A stretch of DNA of 64,000 nucleotides from Natronobacillus azotifigens (GTDB lineage: Bacteria; Bacillota; Bacilli; Bacillales; Amphibacillaceae), in contig NZ_JAPRAT010000004.1 of assembly GCF_026805325.1 (NCBI RefSeq), positions 1 to 64,000 on the forward strand. Direction: 5' to 3'. A model generated the notes under the pieces. That model did not search any database and was not told the DNA's origin. It saw only the letters and a program-made list of their open reading frames with translations. How positions within the stretch are numbered: position 1 is the stretch's first letter; each line of letters begins with the position of its first letter. Of this stretch, positions 8,585 to 16,313 are shown one piece after another. Made by a program: the position numbers and the translations under genes.

Positions 8585-9404
8585 ATTCGCTAAGTAATTT
8601 TCCTAGTTCAATCGAGCGATTTGTTGCCTGCTTGATTGCTTGTTTGAAGGCTAATTTAACTTGATAATCATCTAAAGCAAGTAATCCTTGCTCGGTCGTT
8701 CCCGCCGGGCTAGTGATTTTTTTTCGTAATGTTGCCGGATCATCTGAGGATACTTGTAACATTTGGGCCGCTCCTAAAATGGTCTGTTTAATAAAATCAC
8801 TCGCTAACGACTTTTCTAAACCCAATTCAACCGATACATCTTCAAGTGCCTCAATCACATAATAAAAATATGCCGGCCCTCCCCCTGCTAGACCTGTTAT
8901 AACATGAATTTCATCTTCTGTTACCTCACGAACCAATCCAATCGTTTCAAATAAGCTTTTAGCAATTTCCATATGCTCATCTGTAGCATGTACACCTTTT
9001 GTTAGCCCAGTTGCACTCTGACCAATCATGGCTGAAGTATTTGGCATCACTCGTACTACAGCCACTGGTGCTGCCAACTGCTCTGCAATATAATCCGTTG
9101 AGACTCCTGCCATTACGGATAAAATGAGGACATCTTTTGTAATGAATGATTTTAATTCCGCTAATGCTGAAGACGCATCATTTGGTTTCATTGCTAGTAA
9201 GATGACGTCCGCTTGATCAATGGTTGCTTTTACTTCACTATTCACTTCAACTTGATATTTTTCTTTAATCTGCGCTAACTGTTCTGGATCATTTTTATTC
9301 GTAACCATCACTTTATCTGGCTCAATAAAACCTTGCTGAACAACTCCAGCAATGATCGCTTCTGCCATTGCACCTGCACCAAGAAATGCTATTTTATTTA
9401 ACAT
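8583..9404 (-). CDS. proC: pyrroline-5-carboxylate reductase
   Basis: Catalyses the last step of proline synthesis, reducing pyrroline-5-carboxylate with NAD(P)H. The 273 residues start with the Rossmann motif FLGAGAMAEA (8-17) and include VRVMPNTSA and, near the C-terminus, the family signature with ITSPAGTTEQGL. GAGGGGG lies 8 nt ahead of the ATG. It stands alone between dck and the serS/tRNA-Ser unit. The family has paralogues (proG, proI), so the symbol marks the enzyme type rather than a specific paralogue. Confidence 0.92.
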   Translation of the reverse strand: MLNKIAFLGAGAMAEAIIAGVVQQGFIEPDKVMVTNKNDPEQLAQIKEKYQVEVNSEVKATIDQADVILLAMKPNDASSALAELKSFITKDVLILSVMAGVSTDYIAEQLAAPVAVVRVMPNTSAMIGQSATGLTKGVHATDEHMEIAKSLFETIGLVREVTEDEIHVITGLAGGGPAYFYYVIEALEDVSVELGLEKSLASDFIKQTILGAAQMLQVSSDDPATLRKKITSPAGTTEQGLLALDDYQVKLAFKQAIKQATNRSIELGKLLSE

Positions 9405-9626
9405 CCTAATCCCCCTCGTTAATTCATTGCTAGTATCCTAACAGATTTATCTTTTCTTGTATAGATAATTTGTGGAATATTTCGAAAATAATTGATCGTA
9501 AAACTCTGAAACACATCACGTACAATTTACTGATATTTAAACAAAAAGTGATTATTTTGTCATCAGCTTTATTTATCTCTACATTCTCGTAAGACTCTCC
9601 ACAATGTTATTTATGCGCAACATAAA

Positions 9627-9653
9627 AAAACACCTAACAAAGTTAGATGTTTT
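9627..9653 (-). terminator. terminator after tRNA-Ser
   Basis: AAAACACCTAAC (9627-9638) pairs with GTTAGATGTTTT (9642-9653), one G-T pair. On the minus strand it ends in a T-run, 15 nt past the tRNA 3' end. The 9405-9626 stretch upstream of proC is AT-rich with no other recognisable feature. Confidence 0.75.
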
Positions 9654-9667
9654 TGAATAAATATGTA

Positions 9668-9760
9668 TGGCGGAGGAGGAGGGATTCGAACCCCCGCGAG
9701 CCGTGAAGCCCCTGTCGGTTTTCAAGACCGATCCCTTCAGCCGGACTTGGGTACTCCTCC
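9668..9760 (-). tRNA. tRNA-Ser (anticodon UGA)
   Basis: A 93-nt class II tRNA read on the minus strand. Acceptor GGAGGAG pairs with CTCCTCC, followed by G and an encoded CCA (9668-9670). The anticodon loop CTTGAAA gives anticodon TGA, which reads UCN codons. The long variable arm typical of serine tRNA and the T-loop GGTTCGAATC are present. It lies directly downstream of serS, as in B. subtilis, and may be processed from the serS transcript. Confidence 0.97.
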
Positions 9761-9826
9761 GTGACTGACGACAAAATTTATAATATCAGTTTCCGCCAAA
9801 CATGTCAATATACTTCTGATCTTTTT

Positions 9827-11101
9827 TTACTTAATAACCGTTTTCCCACCCATATATGGTTGTAGCACAGTAGGTATATTTATAGAACCATCCGCATTTT
9901 GATTATTCTCTAGAATTGCCGCTACCGTTCTACCGATTGCTAAACCAGATCCATTAAGGGTATGAACGAATTCTGGCTTTGCTTTTTCTTCTCGACGGAA
10001 ACGAATACCTGCACGTCTTGCCTGAAATGCCTCAAAATTTGAACAAGAAGAAATTTCACGATACGTATCATTACTAGGCATCCAAACTTCTATATCGTAT
10101 TTTTTTGCAGCCGTAAAACCTAAATCAGCTGTACACATGCTCATGACACGATACGGTAATTCTAATAACTGAAGAACTTTTTCTGCATGCCCTGTCAATT
10201 CTTCTAATACTTGATAAGAATCTTCTGGTTTAACAAAATGAACAAGCTCTACTTTATTAAATTGATGTTGACGAATCAAACCACGTGTATCCCGACCAGC
10301 AGAACCTGCTTCTGAGCGGAAAGACGCACTATATGCAACAAATTTTTGTGGCAAATCACGCACTGACAAAATGTCATCTCGATAATAATTGGTTACAGGA
10401 ACTTCTGCTGTTGGAACTAAAAAGTAATCCCAATCCTCAATTTTAAACGCATCTTCTTCAAATTTAGGTAATTGTCCTGTTCCCGTCATACTTGTTCGAT
10501 TGACCATATATGGTGGTAGCATTTCTTCATACCCATGCTCATCTGCATGTAGATCCATCATAAAGTTTAACAATGCGCGTTCCAAACGAGCACCTAACCC
10601 TTTATAAAAGACAAATCGACTACCTGTTACTTTTGCCGCACGCTCAAAATCTAATAAGCCTAGTTCTGTTGCAAGATCCCAATGGGCTTTTTGTTCAAAA
10701 TCAGGAGTTTTCACTACTCCCCATTGACGAACTTCTACATTATCATCTTCTGTTTCTCCAACTGGCGTAGATTCATGTGGGATGTTCGGAATCGTTAATA
10801 AAAGGTTTGATAATTCTTCTTCCACTTCATTTAATTTAACATCTTTTTCTTTAATTTCATCTCCAACTGCTCGCATTTCTTTGATCATTTCATCTGCATC
10901 TTGTTTTGCTTTTTTTCTTACTGCAATTTCTTTTGAAACTTCATTTCTTTTTGCTTTTAACTCTTCCGTTTCCGCAATTAAACTTCTTCTTAATTGATCC
11001 AAATCTTCAAACTTGTCTAAATCAGACAAATCTTCTCCACGATATTTTAATTTTGCTTTTACTTCTTCGAATTGATTACGTAAAATTTTCACATCTAACA
11101 T
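9827..11101 (-). CDS. serS: seryl-tRNA synthetase
   Basis: Charges tRNA-Ser. The 424-residue class II synthetase has the long N-terminal antiparallel coiled coil (about residues 27-105) that contacts the long variable arm. The catalytic core follows, with motif 2 around [15 protein letters not shown] and motif 3 near [16 protein letters not shown] precedes the ATG. It is controlled by a T-box leader at 11140-11350, and its own cognate tRNA-Ser gene lies downstream. Full length. Confidence 0.97.
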   Translation of the reverse strand: MLDVKILRNQFEEVKAKLKYRGEDLSDLDKFEDLDQLRRSLIAETEELKAKRNEVSKEIAVRKKAKQDADEMIKEMRAVGDEIKEKDVKLNEVEEELSNLLLTIPNIPHESTPVGETEDDNVEVRQWGVVKTPDFEQKAHWDLATELGLLDFERAAKVTGSRFVFYKGLGARLERALLNFMMDLHADEHGYEEMLPPYMVNRTSMTGTGQLPKFEEDAFKIEDWDYFLVPTAEVPVTNYYRDDILSVRDLPQKFVAYSASFRSEAGSAGRDTRGLIRQHQFNKVELVHFVKPEDSYQVLEELTGHAEKVLQLLELPYRVMSMCTADLGFTAAKKYDIEVWMPSNDTYREISSCSNFEAFQARRAGIRFRREEKAKPEFVHTLNGSGLAIGRTVAAILENNQNADGSINIPTVLQPYMGGKTVIK

Positions 11102-11139
11102 GTTGAAACCTCCCGTTAAAATTTTTTTAAAAAAATTGA

Positions 11140-11350
11140 GAACACAAAAACTCCCATCCCTAAAATATATAGGGACGAGAGTTTAATTTCCCGCGATACC
11201 ACCCTGATTGAAGAACGTATTCTTCCGGCTTCTTTTTAGAATAACGGTTTGCTTCGCGCAACCGGATATGCTTTTCACCCGCATATCAACTCAAGGATGG
11301 ATTCATAGCTCTTTACACTGGTTTTCACCAACCACCAGCTCTCTACAAGT
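11140..11350 (-). ncRNA. T-box riboswitch controlling serS
   Basis: On the minus strand Stem I contains GGTTGGTGAAAACC and then GAATCCATCC. The UCC at 11299-11301 is the likely specifier codon for serine. The T-box sequence AGGGTGGTATCGCGGG (11190-11205) precedes a terminator whose arms are ACTCTCGTCCCTA and TAGGGATGGGAGT, then a T-run (11146-11183). Uncharged tRNA-Ser should stabilise the antiterminator and allow serS expression. The T-box bulge CGATACCACC is close to the consensus. Confidence 0.93.
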
Positions 11351-11351
11351 A

Positions 11352-11378
11352 AAAATAACTATTACTACTTCCTGTCAA
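11352..11378 (-). promoter_or_regulatory. sigma-A promoter for the serS T-box transcript
   Basis: A perfect -35 TTGACA (minus strand, 11373-11378) is followed by a weak -10. TATTTT (11352-11357) has a 15-bp spacer; TTTTTA overlapping it gives 17 bp. Transcription would start at about 11345, just before Stem I. Confidence 0.55.
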
Positions 11379-11427
11379 TGTGTTCGTCTATTTATTTGTG
11401 ATTTTTTTAATCATAGCGAAAAACGCT

Positions 11428-12018
11428 CTACAATGCAAGTTCTTTCTTCGCTTCTTCCACCATTTTAACAAAAAATTGTGTCAAACGGTGATCATTTGTT
11501 AATTCTGGATGAAACGCGCTACATAGAAAATGTCCTTGCTTCGCTGATACAATCGCATCTTGGTACGTAGCCAACACTTCTACCTCGTCTCCAACAGAAA
11601 CAATATATGGGGCACGGATAAAGACCGCTTCAAAATCATCCGCAACACCGGTAATTTTTAGCGATGTTTCAAACGATTCACGCTGCCGACCAAATGCATT
11701 CCGTTCTACCTTCATATCCATAAGCCCTAAATGCGGCTGATCTTGTCCAGCAATTTCATTTGCCAGCAAGATTAGCCCGGCACAAGTTCCGAAGATAGGT
11801 TTTCCCTCTTTACCAAATTGTTGTAAAGGAGATAAGAAACCATATTGATTAATAAGACGACGCATTGTAGTACTTTCTCCACCTGGTAAAATTAAGCCGT
11901 CAATCTCTGCTAACTGTTCTACCTTTTTTACGACTAAAGCTTCCGCACCACTCGCTTCAATCGAACGAACATGCTCTCGAACTGCTCCCTGTAAACCTAA
12001 CACACCAACTTTAGTCAT
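11428..12018 (-). CDS. pdxT: pyridoxal 5'-phosphate synthase glutaminase subunit
   Basis: Releases ammonia from glutamine for PdxS in the DXP-independent vitamin B6 pathway. The 196 residues form a class I amidotransferase: oxyanion segment PGGEST (45-50), nucleophile Cys79 in GTCAG, and a catalytic His-x-Glu pair in AFHPELT near residue 170. It lies 40 bp downstream of pdxS on the same strand. The two products form a 12+12 complex. The serS promoter follows it. Confidence 0.97.
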   Translation of the reverse strand: MTKVGVLGLQGAVREHVRSIEASGAEALVVKKVEQLAEIDGLILPGGESTTMRRLINQYGFLSPLQQFGKEGKPIFGTCAGLILLANEIAGQDQPHLGLMDMKVERNAFGRQRESFETSLKITGVADDFEAVFIRAPYIVSVGDEVEVLATYQDAIVSAKQGHFLCSAFHPELTNDHRLTQFFVKMVEEAKKELAL

Positions 12019-12058
12019 ATCTAATCTGTCCTTTATGAAAAATTCGTAACTCGATTAT

Positions 12059-12943
12059 TTACCAACCACGGTCTTGCATACGTTCTTCAGCTTTAATGGT
12101 ACTGATTTCAATACCTTTCATTGGGGTACCGATTCCTTTTGATACTTCGCCAATTAATTTGTAGTCTTGATAATGTGTTGTTGCTTCAACAATTGCTTTC
12201 GCAAATTTAGCTGGTTCATCTGACTTGAAAATACCAGAACCAACAAATACACCATCTGCTCCTAATTGCATCATTAAGGCAGCATCAGCAGGTGTAGCTA
12301 CACCACCAGCAGCAAAGTTAACTACAGGTAAACGTCCATTTTCTTTAATATCAACTAATACTTCATAAGGTGCACCTAGTTCTTTAGCAAATGTCATAAT
12401 TTCATCGAATGACATCGTTGTAAGTTTACGAACTTGAGCTTGTACTTCACGCATGTGACGAACAGCTTCTACAATATTTCCTGTTCCTGGTTCCCCTTTT
12501 GTACGTAACATAGAAGCACCTTCACCAATACGGCGTGCCGCTTCTCCTAAATCTCTACATCCACATACAAATGGTACTGTATAGTCTTTTTTATTTAGAT
12601 GGTACACTTCATCAGCAGGTGTTAATACTTCACTTTCATCAATATAATCAACACCCATAGCTTCGAGTACTCTTGCTTCCACAATATGACCAATACGCGC
12701 CTTTGCCATTACGGGAATTGATACTGCGCTCATTACTTCTTCTACTATTGTTGGGTCGGCCATACGTGCTACGCCACCCGCTGCTCGAATATCAGAAGGA
12801 ACACGCTCTAAAGCCATTACTGCTACTGCTCCTGCTTCTTCAGCAATTTTCGCTTGTTCTGCATTGACAACGTCCATAATGACGCCACCTTTTTGCATTT
12901 CTGCCATTCCTCTTTTTACACGATCTGTACCTAAATTCGCCAT
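12059..12943 (-). CDS. pdxS: pyridoxal 5'-phosphate synthase lyase subunit
   Basis: Condenses ribose-5-phosphate, glyceraldehyde-3-phosphate and ammonia into PLP. The 294-residue barrel protein keeps the Schiff-base Lys81 in VMAKARIGH, Asp24 in IMDVVN, and the second lysine in [10 protein letters not shown]. It is one of the best conserved proteins in the window. It is the first gene of pdxST. Unlike B. subtilis, where dacA (yaaC-guaB-dacA) lies directly upstream, about 890 bp of repeat-bearing DNA separates dacA from pdxS here. Confidence 0.97.
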   Translation of the reverse strand: MANLGTDRVKRGMAEMQKGGVIMDVVNAEQAKIAEEAGAVAVMALERVPSDIRAAGGVARMADPTIVEEVMSAVSIPVMAKARIGHIVEARVLEAMGVDYIDESEVLTPADEVYHLNKKDYTVPFVCGCRDLGEAARRIGEGASMLRTKGEPGTGNIVEAVRHMREVQAQVRKLTTMSFDEIMTFAKELGAPYEVLVDIKENGRLPVVNFAAGGVATPADAALMMQLGADGVFVGSGIFKSDEPAKFAKAIVEATTHYQDYKLIGEVSKGIGTPMKGIEISTIKAEERMQDRGW

Positions 12944-13003
12944 CTTTCATTCCCCCTATACATTCGCCAAAAATTCTTATCATTTTCAGTACTATTATTC
13001 AAC

Positions 13004-13033
13004 ATTGTATACTAAATTAATCCGTTTGCGCAA
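13004..13033 (-). promoter_or_regulatory. putative pdxST promoter
   Basis: On the minus strand TTGCGC (13028-13033) is followed after 16 bp by TATACA (13006-13011), or after 18 bp by TACAAT (13004-13009). It lies about 65 bp upstream of pdxS. The stretch from here to 13200 shows nothing else. Confidence 0.5.
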
Positions 13034-13206
13034 GCCTATCTTGGCTATCTATTCTACAAGTTTACACAAATTTCAAATTCATTTTCAATTTCCGACCGAT
13101 TTAGGTGGATATAGCAGATTTTTAGACGCTTTCACTATATTTACTAAAATTCTCAAAAATTAAGTTCCACCGACTCGCATCTTTAAAACAATTATGATTA
13201 TAGTAT

Positions 13207-13494
13207 GTATAAACTGTGGGGTGTGAATCTAGGTTTAAGTAGGCGTTTCAGCAAGGTTGCAGCTTTTTTTAGGGTTTAACCTAGGCGAAAGTGGTCGTTT
13301 CGACGAGGTTGCAGCTCTTTTTAGGGATTAACCTAGGCGAAAGTGGTCGTTTCGACGAGGTTGGTGCCATTTTCTGCCCTAAACCTTGGGGAAAAAACCG
13401 CCTTAAAGTTACAGTATTTTTTGATGCCCACCCCCACGTAAACATCATTAAAGTGAGAAGAAAAATCATTTACCTCACTATTTGAGTCTACTAT
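13207..13494 (+). repeat. BOX-like modular repeat element 1 (52-bp units, about 3 copies)
   Basis: Tandem 52-bp units begin at about 13228 (diverged), 13280 and 13332, and a partial one at 13384. Each unit holds GTGGTCGTTTCGACGAGGTT and CTTTTTAGGG. Unit ends can fold as TTAGG/CCTAA, and TCGT-TTCG-ACGA is a small hairpin. The left flank (ATAAACTGTG ... GAATCTAGG) and right flank (GTTACAGTA ... TTTTTGAT ... CTACTATG) recur in the two other elements. No convincing ORF runs across it. Confidence 0.85.
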
Positions 13495-13592
13495 GTAATC
13501 AATTTTTTATAAGTTTGCATTAGTAAAACGAACTCGTTTTTTAAAAAAATATATTCTACCAACAATAGGTGTATGCTAAATGATCATAGAAA

Positions 13593-13630
13593 AACTCCAC
13601 TTAACGTATGATCGTTAAATGGAGTTTATT
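13593..13630 (-). terminator. terminator of dacA
   Basis: AACTCCACTTAACG (13593-13606) pairs with CGTTAAATGGAGTT (13613-13626), with one mismatch and flanking A and T tracts. It lies about 210 bp past the dacA stop, with repeat copy D in between. Confidence 0.8.
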
Positions 13631-13669
13631 TTCTCACTATATAAAAGAACTTTCATTTCGTGCGTTTAT

Positions 13670-13835
13670 CCCGGAGCAACCGTCCGTAAGACTCCCACTT
13701 TAAAACAACGAGAATATCGTGGGAGTATCGGACGCTAGTACCTCGAATGGTTCAAAGGCCTTTAGGTCATCCTTTAGGGCTAACAATCAGTAGGGAAACA
13801 CCTAAAAACCCCCACTGATTGAAGTTTCACTTTAT
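13670..13835 (+). repeat. TTTAT-flanked dispersed repeat, copy D
   Basis: About 166 bp and among the best preserved copies. It is flanked by TTTAT (13665-13669) and ends in TTTAT (13831-13835). Hairpin 1 pairs CGTCCG with CGGACG and ACTCCCAC with GTGGGAGT. Hairpin 2 pairs CAATCAGT with ACTGATTG. The dacA stop codon (13835-13837) overlaps the right end. The copy sits between the dacA stop and the dacA terminator. Confidence 0.9.
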
Positions 13836-15172
13836 TAGGAAAACCAACCAGTTACAGTATCTACTACAGAAGAAAAGATCCCACTGAAAAAGTCACCAAT
13901 TGCTCCCATCGTAATCATAAACCAATTTGCTTTATCTACTGAAGTTGTTGTCACTAAATCAACTACCTGTCCTTCTTTATCTGCTAATATATTCCCGTAA
14001 TTTGCATTACCCTCATAAACTAATTCCACGGTTCCAATCTTTTCTCCTTCTTCTATCGGAGCGATTAATTCACCGTTTTCATTAAGTTTTTCTTCATCGA
14101 TATGATATTGAATAGAATAAGCATCTTCTTCTCCAATACGAACCATTGCAGACAATGCTTCGCTCAATTCAACTTCTACTATATCTTCTCTTCCTCTACT
14201 AACAGCAATAGATTCTTGATCTTCTAGTTGATAGCCAGCAGGAAACAATTCTTGTTCATTAAATTCACCATAACCATATTCCATTAATCGCTTTGTTTCT
14301 TGAAAACGCGCTCCTCTACTATCGGTACGCATTACTACTGATATTAAACGACGTCCATCACGAGTTGAAGTACCCGTAAACGAATACCCTGCAGCTGTTG
14401 TAAACCCGGTCTTTAATCCATCGATTCCTTCAAAGTAATAGGGAGCAAAATTAGTATTATCCCATGGCAACATCCAGTTCAAGTTTTCTAATATATGACC
14501 ATCTAACTCGGACGTAATTGTACTAGAAAAATCTAACGCTTCTGGATAATCATTTACCAAGTGGTATGCTAACAACGCTAATGAACGTGCAGACAAAAGA
14601 TTATCATCAGTAGGACTTGTCCCTTCTGGATAATTTTCTCCTAACAATTCATTTGGTAGACCAGTAGAGTTAACAAAATGAGCATCAGGAAGACCCATTT
14701 CCTCGGCTTTTGCATTCATCATACGTACAAATTCACCTTCAGAACCAGCGATTAACTCTGCTAATGCAATCGTAGTAGCATTATCTGATATAATCGCCAT
14801 ACCTTCATATAATTGATGAACAGTATAATCTTTAGACTGAGTCAATCCAATCCCTGAAGAAACCACATCAGCTGAAATAGTGTAAGCATAATCGCTAATT
14901 TGTGTCGTTGTATCCCAACTAATTCTACCTTCATCTATAGCTTCTAAAACAAGGTACTCAGACATCATCTTAACCATACTTGCTGGTGGTAATTTTACAT
15001 CAGCATTTTTAGCGAATAGAATTTCTCCTGTATCACCATCTACCAAAATAGCAGATTCTGCTTCTGTATCTATTCTAGAAGCACTTACTTCTAAAGTGTT
15101 TATATTAAAGAAAGTAACCAACAAAACAAAAATTAACATACTAGAAAAGACTTTGTTTCTTATATTTCTCAA
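13835..15172 (-). CDS. dacA: D-alanyl-D-alanine carboxypeptidase (PBP5 type)
   Basis: Trims the terminal D-Ala from peptidoglycan pentapeptides. The 445 residues start with a signal peptide (hydrophobic about residues 10-22, cleavage near VSASR). The serine-peptidase motifs follow: Ser65-Met-Val-Lys68, Ser129-Asp-Asn131 and Lys-Thr-Gly in GLKTGFT. A PBP5 C-terminal beta domain and a C-terminal amphipathic membrane-anchor helix (FFSGIFSSVVDTVTGWF) complete it. The start is TTG at 15170-15172, 9 nt after GGAGG. An ATG between them opens only ATG AAT TGA, so it is a decoy. Confidence 0.96.
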   Translation of the reverse strand: MRNIRNKVFSSMLIFVLLVTFFNINTLEVSASRIDTEAESAILVDGDTGEILFAKNADVKLPPASMVKMMSEYLVLEAIDEGRISWDTTTQISDYAYTISADVVSSGIGLTQSKDYTVHQLYEGMAIISDNATTIALAELIAGSEGEFVRMMNAKAEEMGLPDAHFVNSTGLPNELLGENYPEGTSPTDDNLLSARSLALLAYHLVNDYPEALDFSSTITSELDGHILENLNWMLPWDNTNFAPYYFEGIDGLKTGFTTAAGYSFTGTSTRDGRRLISVVMRTDSRGARFQETKRLMEYGYGEFNEQELFPAGYQLEDQESIAVSRGREDIVEVELSEALSAMVRIGEEDAYSIQYHIDEEKLNENGELIAPIEEGEKIGTVELVYEGNANYGNILADKEGQVVDLVTTTSVDKANWFMITMGAIGDFFSGIFSSVVDTVTGWFS

Positions 15173-15629
15173 TTCATTATACCTCCAGCAAATTTTATCT
15201 ACCTAAATTATTTTAGCACAGGTAACAGGAAAGGGAAATGGACTTTCGACTATATTTTCTTCTAATATTTTCATATCAGCTTTACTCTATTTACTGTTGA
15301 TTTTTTACTAAAAAAATCTTGAATTAGTCTTGAGACAAACTCGTCAAAAAAAGACTACTAACATCGAAATGGCTAATTTTTCTAAAATTTACTTATTAAT
15401 TTTCACATCATTTTATCATGAAAAACTTAATTCAAAACTTCTCTATTTACTCGAAAAGATAGAAATAATTAATCTTCTTTTCAATGCGATATTTATCCGA
15501 AAAAAAGACCCTATCGTTGCCTATAGGGGCGAACACTTTATTATTAGATTCATCAAATTGATCACTGCTTATCACTTTTAAATTTCAATCAAACAGGAGT
15601 ATAAAATTAGTGGATCTTCTTTACATCTT
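15173..15629. other. AT-rich intergenic region between dacA and the FNR-type gene
   Basis: I see no convincing gene here. An 83-codon open frame at 15330-15581 lacks a ribosome-binding site and is AT-driven. A stretch at 15350-15377 (AAGACTACTAACATCGAAAT) repeats one arm and loop of the guaB terminator at 19227-19246 but has lost the second arm. The terminator of the upstream operon is listed separately. Confidence 0.6.
15507..15530 (-). terminator. terminator of the HMA-ATPase-FLP operon
   Basis: CCCTAT (15509-15514) pairs with ATAGGG (15523-15528). On the minus strand TCTTTTTTT follows directly. It lies 100 bp past the regulator stop. Confidence 0.7.
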
Positions 15630-16313
15630 TCATAACAATTGATCAATAGCTTTGATCTTAATTTTCTTTTGGCCTTGTTGTTTTAGCCAACCTTCTTTTT
15701 CAAGTTTTGCTAGTATACGACTAACTGTCTCAGGTGACGTACCTAGATAAGTAGCTAAGTCTTTTCTTGTCATCGGTAACTGAAGCGTTGCTTCGTTTTG
15801 CCCATTCGGCATTAATTTTGCTAAAAAACGAACAAGCCTAACTTCAACCTTTTCTGTTGCTACTCGTATTGTTTGTTGCTCTGCTTCTTCTAAGCGTTCC
15901 GCCAAACGATTCAATAACCGAATTGCAATAGCAGGAAAACGAACAAGCAATTTATGAAGGTCTGATCGAGCTATTTTACATATTTGAGCATTTTCCATGA
16001 CTTTTGCATAAGTTTCATGCTCACTTTCTAGAAAAAGAGCCAACTCTCCAGTAAAGTCGCCCGGTATCAGCAAACGGACAAGCTGCTCTTTCCCTGTGTC
16101 TGATAAACGATATAAACGCACCTTACCCGTATGAATTACATATAAAGCATCTGATTGATCGCCAGCATGAAACAGATGGGTACCGGCAGGTTGTTGAGTC
16201 GAGCTAATCATTTCCATTACTTCAGCTAATTGTTCTGGAGCCAAGTGGTTAAAAATAGGGACCATTTTCACACACCCTTGTAGCGAACAATCATTGGTTT
16301 GTTTACTAGTCAT
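15630..16313 (-). CDS. FNR/FLP-type Crp family transcriptional regulator
   Basis: A 227-residue regulator with an N-terminal cyclic-nucleotide-fold sensor (about 18-135), a dimer helix and a C-terminal winged HTH. The recognition helix has Glu195, Ser198 and Arg199 (ETVSR), the residues with which FNR reads TTGAT. A perfect TTGAT-N4-ATCAA site lies upstream of its operon. It has only Cys9, Cys14 and Cys112, not the four cysteines of iron-sulfur FNR. A thiol redox switch like lactobacillal FLP is therefore likelier. Its start overlaps the ATPase stop by 4 nt. It probably autoregulates the operon; the inducing signal is inferred. Confidence 0.85.
   Translation of the reverse strand: MTSKQTNDCSLQGCVKMVPIFNHLAPEQLAEVMEMISSTQQPAGTHLFHAGDQSDALYVIHTGKVRLYRLSDTGKEQLVRLLIPGDFTGELALFLESEHETYAKVMENAQICKIARSDLHKLLVRFPAIAIRLLNRLAERLEEAEQQTIRVATEKVEVRLVRFLAKLMPNGQNEATLQLPMTRKDLATYLGTSPETVSRILAKLEKEGWLKQQGQKKIKIKAIDQLL

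Noticed and set aside
11208..11468. 86-codon open frame on the plus strand
   Set aside because: It is antisense to the serS T-box and the end of pdxT; the RNA structure explains the sequence.
15330..15581. 83-codon open frame between dacA and the regulator gene
   Set aside because: AT-rich composition, no ribosome-binding site, and it spans the terminator of the neighbouring operon.
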